Below are positions 14,701 through 19,410 of a stretch of 22,052 bases of DNA, in pieces; position 1 is the first letter of the stretch; each line of letters begins with the position of its first letter. The DNA is taken from the IMG/VR virus record IMGVR_UViG_3300044680_000100, positions 1 to 22,052 of that record. The stretch is one strand, 5' to 3'. Source of the stretch: a virus. The notes beneath the pieces were generated by a model, which saw nothing but the letters and a program-made list of their open reading frames with translations, searched no databases and had not been told where the DNA came from. The position numbers were made by a program, and so were the translations under genes.

Positions 14701-14806
14701 AGACGGTGCCACTGGTAAGGACGGCAACGATTCGCAGATTTGGGGTTGGTGCGTCCAACCTCCTTCCGAACCCGTATCGCTCTTACCGGCGAGCGGGTTT
14801 CTTTTT
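14701..14806 (+). ncRNA. Candidate phage small RNA (about 105 nt)
   Basis: Promoter and terminator frame a segment of about 105 nt with no credible protein frame. It contains a perfect 6-bp hairpin GGTTGG-TGCGT-CCAACC (14744-14760) and ends in an intrinsic terminator. GGTAAG (14714-14719) is complementary to CTTACC (14782-14787), part of the terminator stem and loop, so the 5' end could form a pseudoknot with the terminator or compete with it. That could make it either an independent small RNA or a conditional terminator in front of downstream genes. The ends are inferred from the promoter and T-run only. I do not recognise a known RNA family. Confidence 0.45.
14769..14806 (+). terminator. 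Intrinsic terminator
   Basis: AACCC (14769-14773) and GCTC (14779-14782) pair with GAGC (14791-14794) and GGGTT (14795-14799) around loop TTACCGGC, with bulge GTATC on the 5' side. A T-rich run TTTCTTTTT follows (14798-14806). It is the clearest intrinsic terminator in the window. The bulge weakens the stem somewhat. Confidence 0.7.
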
Positions 14807-14828
14807 GCCCATCAAACCGTCCAGCAAC

Positions 14829-15119
14829 GGCCAACCGGCGCTAACGCTGCGCTGCGGGGCCAAAACACGGCGGGCATACTTGTCAGACCCGCTCAAAGAT
14901 TTGGTGACTATTGGCGAGAAGCCCGTTAGCACCAGCTTATTTCACGCGCCTGCTTCAAGGCTGAGGCTTCCGAATGACGGAGGTGTGCCAAAGGTGAAAT
15001 CAAAACTGCGAACGATACCGAGCCTATGGAATGGCTGCAAGGCAGTGGAGCGGGTCTTGACAGACCTTCTCTGCACCGAACCCGTCCTTGGAATTGCTGT
15101 AAAGCACTCATGCGAGTGC
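14829..15119 (+). ncRNA. Dense hairpin region, candidate structured RNA
   Basis: No convincing protein gene occupies 14669-15172. Within it I can pair: GGCC-aa-CCGGCGC with GCGC-tg-CGGGGCC (14829-14861, 11 bp); TGTCAGACCCGCTC (14881-14894) with GAGCGGGTCTTGACA (15049-15063), 14 bp with one bulge, closing about 155 nt; inside this GGTG-CTA-GGC with GCC-TAG-CACC (14903-14933, 10 bp) and ATTTCAC (14939-14945) with GTGAAAT (14994-15000). The 3' closing arm can instead form GGTCT-TGAC-AGACC (15053-15066). A last hairpin GCACTC-ATGC-GAGTGC is at 15104-15119. The set suggests a structured RNA or a folded 5' leader for the gene at 15173. A single-strand-dependent DNA function (origin) is the alternative. 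Confidence 0.4.
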
Positions 15120-15172
15120 GATTCAATGAGAATGAGAGAGAACACCAGCTTGCGGCAGAGCGAACCACCACA

Positions 15173-15637
15173 ATGAACCCAAACCAGACCGATTCTCTAA
15201 ACGCTCTCAAATCCATGCTTGCCCCTATTTACAATTCAGAGCGCCGATGGTCATACGAGGAGGAGTGCGGGCTGCTGCTCCTGATGCGAGTTCCCAACTA
15301 TTTGGAGGAGGTAGCGCAGGTGCTCGAATACTGGAAATCCCTGCCACCGCACGGCAAGCATCTGTTTCCGCGTTCGATGCAGAGGCTTCTGAGCGACTGG
15401 ACGGGCGTTCTGGACAATGCGGCAGTGGCCGCGCGCACCGCAGAGACGCCAGAGCCGGCCACAGCATCGCAAAAGATTCTGTGGCACTCCGAATTGAAAC
15501 GTGTCGATAAGCGCATGAAATCCCTGAAGGATTCCTACTCTGAGAATACGAACTGGTCTGACAGCGACCGCGTGGAATTCAAGACGCTGCGTGAACGGAA
15601 GAAAGCTTTGCTCGAAAAACTTGGGATGATAGTCTGA
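15173..15637 (+). CDS. Helical protein of unknown function (154 aa)
   Basis: ATG 15173 gives MNPNQTDSLNALKSMLAPIY. The frame is open back to 15026, but the upstream part is translated hairpin sequence and looks unnatural. Residues 25-85 are helical (YEEECGLLLLMRVPNYLEEV, LLSDWTGVLDNAAVAART). The C-terminal half (about 100-154) is a charged coiled coil (HSELKRVDKRMKSLKDSYSE, LRERKKALLEKLGMIV). It may follow a long structured leader (14829-15119). No Shine-Dalgarno is visible. I do not recognise the family. Confidence 0.6.
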   Translation: MNPNQTDSLNALKSMLAPIYNSERRWSYEEECGLLLLMRVPNYLEEVAQVLEYWKSLPPHGKHLFPRSMQRLLSDWTGVLDNAAVAARTAETPEPATASQKILWHSELKRVDKRMKSLKDSYSENTNWSDSDRVEFKTLRERKKALLEKLGMIV

Positions 15638-15653
15638 TGAAGATGCCTTTTTT

Positions 15654-16142
15654 ATGATCGACCGCAAAACCATTTTCTCTCCCGACCGGGTGCATCGTTA
15701 CACCTTGTGGCGGGAGTTCGATTTGTTCTCCAGCAAGTTCGTTCAGTTTATCGGGTTGAATCCATCGACGGCGGATGAGCAGGCGGATGATCCAACGATA
15801 AGACGGTGCATCGGGTTCGCGCAGTCGTGGGGTTATGGGGCCATCTGCATGACAAACCTGTTCGCGTTTCGCGCGACGCTGCCACAGGTGATGAAGGAGG
15901 CGGCGGACCCGCTCGGGCCGGACAACATGAAGTGGATCAACGCCGTCGCCCAGGAAGCAGATTTGATTGTCGCCGCGTGGGGCGTGCACGGGGATTTCAG
16001 GAAGCAGCATCGGGAGGTTTTGAAAGCGGCGATTGGTTGGCAGAAACCGATTCATTGCCTGGCGGTGACGCAGAGCGGGCAGCCGAAGCATCCGCTTTAC
16101 ATCCTGGGGAGAGCACAACCGGTTTTCTACACACCATCCTAA
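15654..16142 (+). CDS. DUF1643 family protein (162 aa)
   Basis: The hallmark of DUF1643 is present: FIGLNPSTADEQADDPTIRR (about residues 32-51) followed by CIGFAQSWGYGAICMTNLFA, and later LIVAAWGVHGDF and HCLAVTQSGQPKHPLYI. The family is widespread in bacteria and phages; its biochemical role is not established. Length is typical. ATG 15654 follows a T-run (ccttttttATG) with no Shine-Dalgarno and 16 nt after the previous stop. I am sure of the family and do not claim a function. Confidence 0.88.
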   Translation: MIDRKTIFSPDRVHRYTLWREFDLFSSKFVQFIGLNPSTADEQADDPTIRRCIGFAQSWGYGAICMTNLFAFRATLPQVMKEAADPLGPDNMKWINAVAQEADLIVAAWGVHGDFRKQHREVLKAAIGWQKPIHCLAVTQSGQPKHPLYILGRAQPVFYTPS

Positions 16143-16227
16143 AACGAGTTATGGCAAGAATTCGCCTGACGGCCCGGAAGCGGTCGCTGACGGCATAATT
16201 AACCCCGCAAAACCGCGCTGAAAAAAT

Positions 16228-16422
16228 ATGAGCAAATGGCATCCGATTTCGACCGCGCCCAAAACAGGCGAGCGGCTTCTGCTATTCGCCGCCGGGACCG
16301 TGACCATCGGCGCATGGTGCGCCGTGTGCGTCGGCAAGCCGGGAGGCGAGTGGAGATCGTTTGAGCGAGAGCAGCCGACGCACTGGATGAAATTGCCCAA
16401 ACCACCAAAAACCAAACCATGA
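16228..16422 (+). CDS. DUF551-like small protein (64 aa)
   Basis: The order WHPISTAPKTGERLLLF, then a short beta core ending WCAVCVGKP, then WRSFEREQPTHWMKLPKPPK, matches the DUF551 pattern (W-I-x-A/V-x-x-P-x-x-G-E at the start and THWMPLPxPP at the end). These small phage proteins have no known function. ATG 16228 follows gaaaaaat, with no Shine-Dalgarno. The 85 nt before it hold only a 15-codon frame and no clear signal. Confidence 0.72.
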   Translation: MSKWHPISTAPKTGERLLLFAAGTVTIGAWCAVCVGKPGGEWRSFEREQPTHWMKLPKPPKTKP

Positions 16423-16447
16423 ATCGAAAACTAGTCGCCCTAATTTT

Positions 16448-16651
16448 ATGAACCAACAACCACCGCAATCCCAGGAGCATCTTGTTCTGCAACTGGCCTA
16501 TCAGCACACCATTCGTACCGTCTCGCAGGAGATCGGTAGAAACATCCCGCAGGTTAAGTTCACCACCACTGAGTCGCCTGTCAAACCAACCGCGCGCGAT
16601 CTGGGCGATGTTCAGATTGCGATTAACCTCAGCTACGGGGGCGCAAAGTGA
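16448..16651 (+). CDS. Hypothetical protein coupled to the SSB-like gene (67 aa)
   Basis: The protein starts MNQQPPQSQEHLVLQLAYQH and contains EIGRNIPQVKFTTTESPVKP, ending VQIAINLSYGGAK. It is mainly a short helix, then a strand region. Its TGA overlaps the GTG start of the next gene (GTGA at 16648), so both are likely co-translated. The leader is ccctaatttt, A/T-rich without Shine-Dalgarno. No family recognised. Confidence 0.55.
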   Translation: MNQQPPQSQEHLVLQLAYQHTIRTVSQEIGRNIPQVKFTTTESPVKPTARDLGDVQIAINLSYGGAK

Positions 16652-16950
16652 TCGTGCTCTCCATCAATGTCCAGAAGATCCAAAAAGATCGGCTTAAAGA
16701 GGTCAAGCTCAAGGACGGCTCCATCGGCAAGTTCCTCGACCTCGTTCTGTTCGAGACGCCGGCGAGTCAATACGGAGATTATTGCTGCTCCCAGTCATGT
16801 TCAAAGGAGGAGCGTGCCAATGGCGTCAAGATGCCCATCCTAGGCAATGGCAAGATTCTCAACAAGGATGCGATACCCAAGCGTGGCGAGCCTGAGAAAA
16901 AGCCGGTCAAGCCTCCGGTTGATGAGGATGATTCCGAAGTCCCGTTCTGA
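16648..16950 (+). CDS. Putative phage single-stranded-DNA-binding protein (100 aa)
   Basis: GTG 16648 is the likely start (MIVLSINVQKIQKDRL). Features are a beta-rich N-terminal part (SIGKFLDLVLFETPASQYGD), then SQSCSKEERANGVKMPILGN, a Lys/Pro-rich linker (KRGEPEKKPVKPP) and the acidic end VDEDDSEVPF. The last residues copy the acidic, Phe-ending tail by which bacterial SSB recruits partner proteins. From memory this is a small phage family with the LDLVLxETPxSxYGDY pattern. DNA binding is inferred from this architecture and the replication context; an OB fold has not been shown. Confidence 0.6.
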   Translation: MIVLSINVQKIQKDRLKEVKLKDGSIGKFLDLVLFETPASQYGDYCCSQSCSKEERANGVKMPILGNGKILNKDAIPKRGEPEKKPVKPPVDEDDSEVPF

Positions 16951-16951
16951 T

Positions 16952-17143
16952 ATGAAATCCATCTACGACATTGCCGATGAGATCATCAAGGCTTACGAAA
17001 GCGCGCAGCCTTATGAATGGGCTACATGGGATTCGTTCGCTGGCCGTCAAGTCTGCCACAAGGAGCCGATTCGTGATGCGCGGAAGAAGGCCATCGTCGC
17101 CGTGATTCAGGATAACCGGCTGTCTATTATCCAATGCACATGA
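16952..17143 (+). CDS. Hypothetical protein (63 aa)
   Basis: ATG 16952, 1 nt after the previous stop, gives MKSIYDIADEIIKAYESAQP, YEWATWDSFAGRQVCHKEPI, RDARKKAIVAVIQDNRLSII and QCT. The protein has two amphipathic helices, at the start and near residues 42-55. The end overlaps the next start (ATGA at 17140). No recognisable family; composition is protein-like. Confidence 0.5.
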   Translation: MKSIYDIADEIIKAYESAQPYEWATWDSFAGRQVCHKEPIRDARKKAIVAVIQDNRLSIIQCT

Positions 17144-17328
17144 GCATTCTCGACCAACCAATCCCCCGCGAAGCATGGCTCTCCATCGGAGCCATCTTCC
17201 CACCCGAACCACCCAAGCGTGTCGTAAAGAAGCGCAGCAAGGGCGGTGTGCCAAAAGAGGTGCGCCGCCGTCAAATGCGCGAGGCGTATCTCAGATTCAG
17301 AGCGAAGAAACTTGCTAACAAACAATGA
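17140..17328 (+). CDS. Small basic protein (62 aa)
   Basis: ATG 17140 overlaps the TGA of the preceding gene and is chosen over ATG 17134, two codons earlier. The protein begins MSILDQPIPREAWLSIGAIF, then PPEPPKRVVKKRSKGGVPKE and VRRRQMREAYLRFRAKKLAN. Its C-terminal half is very basic and helical, suggesting nucleic-acid binding, which is inference. Its TGA overlaps the start of the acetyltransferase gene. Confidence 0.55.
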   Translation: MSILDQPIPREAWLSIGAIFPPEPPKRVVKKRSKGGVPKEVRRRQMREAYLRFRAKKLANKQ

Positions 17329-17675
17329 CCACCACCCAACCATTACCCATCACCACCCCGTCGCAATCCATCACCGCCCTGCGCCGGCAACTCAAGGCCA
17401 AGTACCCGGCCGCCACGTTCAACCTGGCCGAGCATCACGATCACATCTGGCTCTACAACCTGGGGGTCAAGCGTGACTTCCGTGGCCGCGGCATCGGCAC
17501 ATCGCTCATGCGCGAGATCAAGGCGTACTGCGCCGGCGTTAACAAACCGCTGCGTCTTGCGCCCGTGCCGGGTCATCAGGAGGACTTGTTCGCCCTGATG
17601 AGGTTTTACACCCGGCTGGGATTCCGCGAGCGCAATGGCCTGTTTGAACTCGAATGGCGTCCATCGCCCCACTGA
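17325..17675 (+). CDS. GNAT-family acetyltransferase (116 aa)
   Basis: The acetyl-CoA-binding motif A is visible: LGVKRDFRGRGIGTSLMREI (about residues 46-65), with RGRGIG as the R-x-x-G-x-G loop. The later ALMRFYTRLGFRERNGLFEL is the usual C-terminal GNAT block (FYxxxGF). At 116 aa it is a short but complete-looking domain. GNATs transfer an acetyl group from acetyl-CoA to amines or protein residues; the substrate here is unknown. Phage GNATs may modify host proteins or nucleotides, but the sequence does not show which. ATGA overlap with the previous gene. Confidence 0.85.
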   Translation: MTTTQPLPITTPSQSITALRRQLKAKYPAATFNLAEHHDHIWLYNLGVKRDFRGRGIGTSLMREIKAYCAGVNKPLRLAPVPGHQEDLFALMRFYTRLGFRERNGLFELEWRPSPH

Positions 17676-17676
17676 T

Positions 17677-18072
17677 ATGCCGCGCATGACCTCCATCGAG
17701 TTGATGAACTGGCTGGCCCGTCAGAAGGCCAAGATGCCGACCATTCTTTCCGGTGACGAACCCTGTGACCGCGAGTCAAAGCTGCGGGAGAGGATTCTGG
17801 AGTATTGTGACGCGCAGAGGCCGAGGTGGATGGTTGAATGGGCCAGATCGGACAAACGTTCGACGCTGCCACCAGGCTGTCAAGACCTAGCGATCTGGGG
17901 GCCGCATCCGCTGTGCCTCTTGATCGAACTTAAGACCAAGACCGGCAAGTTGGACAAGGATCAGATGATCTGGAAGAATCGGATGAACCTGCTGGGATGG
18001 GAAGTCCATGTGGTGAGATCGTGGGAAGATTTTGTGAACGCCGTGATGCCTCCGCAACCGACTAATACATGA
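17677..18072 (+). CDS. VRR-NUC domain nuclease (131 aa)
   Basis: The start at ATG 17677 gives MPRMTSIELMNWLARQKAKM; a frame extends upstream to 17635 only through the GNAT gene. The nuclease core is GCQDLAIWGPHPLCLLIELK (67-86): G67 and D70 in the first motif, E84 and K86 in E-x-K. Q96 follows in DKDQMIWK, then LLGWEVHVVRSWEDF. This is the PD-(D/E)XK-type VRR-NUC fold, known from stand-alone phage proteins and from FAN1, and thought to cut branched DNA. It ends in an ATGA overlap with the methyltransferase gene. Confidence 0.85.
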   Translation: MPRMTSIELMNWLARQKAKMPTILSGDEPCDRESKLRERILEYCDAQRPRWMVEWARSDKRSTLPPGCQDLAIWGPHPLCLLIELKTKTGKLDKDQMIWKNRMNLLGWEVHVVRSWEDFVNAVMPPQPTNT

Positions 18073-18938
18073 TCAACATCATCTGCGGTGACGCCGCCGA
18101 AAAGCTAAAGGAGCTTCCTGATGGCTCAATCGACCTTGTGGTGACTTCGCCGCCGTACGATAATCTTCGCACCTACGATGGTCACAATGACTGGCACTTT
18201 GAGGCCATAGCGTTGCAACTTTACCGGGTGCTCAAGTCGGGGGGCGTCCTCTGCTGGAACGTCAATGACAGCGTGGTGGACGGCAGCGAGACACTAACAT
18301 CCTGCAAGCAGAAGATTTTCTTCCGCGAGCAGTGCGGGTTTCGGATTCACGACACCATGATTTATGAGAAGGTCAACGGCAGCAAGCCCGACCCGACCAG
18401 GTATAATCCGTGCATGGAATACATTTTTGTTCTCAGCAAGGGAAAGCCAAAGACAATCAACCTGATACGGGACAAGCGCAACTCGACTTCTGGAAAACCG
18501 TGCTTCGGCCTGCACACGATGCGCGAGAAGGACGGCACCATGTCGGTTCGCAAAGACCGTAAGATTGCGGCCGAGTTTGGGGTGCGGTCAAACGTCTGGT
18601 GCGGACTGACGCGCGGGCAGGAGGATGCTGGGATGTCCCTGCCGCAGCCAGCCATGATGCCTAAATGGCTGGCCCGCGATCTTATTTTGTCGTTCTCCAA
18701 CCACGGCGATCTTGTATGCGACCCTATGGCGGGCAGCGGCACAACCGGAGTTCAAGCGATTGAAACCGGACGCCGCGCGCTGCTGATCGAGAAGAATCCG
18801 GAGTATGCGGCCATTGCGCAAAGATTCTGCGGTCAAGCTACTCCGGGGATGAACCTTGGGACTTGCGAGACGCCTCCCAGCCAATGTCCCCCAGATGGTA
18901 ATCACCCCAGCATTTCGGATCAGCCTGAAAGTAAATAG
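18069..18938 (+). CDS. DNA N4-cytosine/N6-adenine methyltransferase, beta class
   Basis: Motif IV TSPPY (26-30) comes before motif I DPMAGSGTT (218-226), the order of beta-class enzymes (N6_N4_Mtase family). The motif X region lies after TSPPY (LQLYRVLKSGGVLCWNV), and PKWLARDLILSFS is the helix preceding motif I. TSPPY leaves open whether the target is N4-cytosine or N6-adenine. No restriction enzyme is next to it, so it is probably an orphan methylase, used for example to protect phage DNA. The last 33 residues (257-289) lie antisense to the gene on the other strand and look atypical (TCETPPSQCPPDGNHPS). Translation is coupled to the VRR-NUC gene. Confidence 0.9.
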   Translation: MINIICGDAAEKLKELPDGSIDLVVTSPPYDNLRTYDGHNDWHFEAIALQLYRVLKSGGVLCWNVNDSVVDGSETLTSCKQKIFFREQCGFRIHDTMIYEKVNGSKPDPTRYNPCMEYIFVLSKGKPKTINLIRDKRNSTSGKPCFGLHTMREKDGTMSVRKDRKIAAEFGVRSNVWCGLTRGQEDAGMSLPQPAMMPKWLARDLILSFSNHGDLVCDPMAGSGTTGVQAIETGRRALLIEKNPEYAAIAQRFCGQATPGMNLGTCETPPSQCPPDGNHPSISDQPESK

Positions 18939-19188
18939 CGGGCGTCCAGCAACCGCACCCAAGATCACTGCCAAAGAATGGGCGGCACATTCTCAGTTCG
19001 CGGTTGTAGATAACGCAGGACTCGCAAACGCTTCGGCGCCTCTCCCGCTCCACCTTTGGCACCGGCCACAGTCCGAAGGCCGCTCGCACCAGGGTCAGCG
19101 CGAACGCCAGCTTGTCAACTACAGAGAGCCTGCGCTGGTGATTGTGCAGCACGGTCGCCCATTGACGGAGTGCCGAGATAAAAGTCAT
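18838..19188 (-). CDS. Cysteine-rich zinc-binding-like protein, convergent with the methyltransferase (116 aa)
   Basis: ATG 19188 gives MTFISALRQWATVLHNHQRR. The C-terminal half carries C55, C58, C68, C78, C80 and C93 in the arrangement CESC, MCRP, LGCGCW, KCWGD, ending YHLGDIGWEAS. This looks like a compact metal-binding module; I recall similar cysteine-rich phage proteins of unknown function. The upstream frame to 19269 is not protein-like. The 3' 101 nt overlap the end of the methyltransferase gene tail to tail. A promoter for this gene is uncertain; TTGTTC-N17-AATCTA upstream is a weak candidate. Confidence 0.65.
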   Translation of the reverse strand: MTFISALRQWATVLHNHQRRLSVVDKLAFALTLVRAAFGLWPVPKVERERRRSVCESCVIYNRELRMCRPFFGSDLGCGCWTPAIYFQADPKCWGDYHLGDIGWEASRKSQGSSPE

Positions 19189-19190
19189 GG

Positions 19191-19218
19191 TTGACAATGG
19201 CACTCGGCGGTGTAGATT
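19191..19218 (+). promoter_or_regulatory. Promoter of the small 19246-19410 gene
   Basis: TTGACA (19191-19196), a 16-bp spacer and TAGATT (19213-19218, preceded by TG) form a sigma70-like promoter. Transcription would start near 19225, about 20 nt before the GTG start of the small basic protein. The -35 begins 3 nt outside the start of the oppositely oriented gene. Confidence 0.6.
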
Positions 19219-19245
19219 TCCAGTGAAAATGAAAGGAACAATATT

Positions 19246-19410
19246 GTGAGTACCATGGTCAATTCGCATCCTGGCTTCAAGGCCGTTCAGAAGAAGATAG
19301 CCGGCAAATACGGCATGGCCGCAGCGGGCCGAATTTTAGCGGCAAGTACGCGCAAGGCTGGCAGCGCTGCCCGCAAGGCCAATCCGAGACTAAACCGGGT
19401 CAAGGGCTGA
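19246..19410 (+). CDS. Small basic phage protein (54 aa)
   Basis: GTG 19246, with AAAGGA upstream, gives MSTMVNSHPGFKAVQKKIAG, KYGMAAAGRILAASTRKAGS and AARKANPRLNRVKG. ATG 19255 is an alternative start. The pattern SHPGFKAVQxKIAxK, then GRILAASTRKA, then AARKxNPRLxRVK recalls a common small phage family (function unknown). It is highly basic and helical, so nucleic-acid binding is possible. It has its own promoter (19191-19218) and is flanked by minus-strand genes. Its last 11 nt overlap the end of the C5 methyltransferase gene. Confidence 0.75.
   Translation: MSTMVNSHPGFKAVQKKIAGKYGMAAAGRILAASTRKAGSAARKANPRLNRVKG

Noticed and set aside
14701-14806. tRNA gene
   Set aside because: No acceptor, anticodon or T-loop (GGTTCRA) arrangement can be formed. 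I saw no tRNA elsewhere in the window either.
15048-15090. Promoter from TTGACA at 15059
   Set aside because: No -10-like sequence at 15-19 bp; the TTGACA belongs to the hairpin and closing-helix sequence.
14565-15176. 203-codon plus frame and a 78-codon frame (14693-14929) across the hairpin region
   Set aside because: They translate stem sequences (AGFFLP, ALTLRCG), have no plausible start context and look non-coding.
16151-16198. 15-codon basic frame MARIRLTARKRSLTA
   Set aside because: Too short, no supporting signals, and no family recognised.
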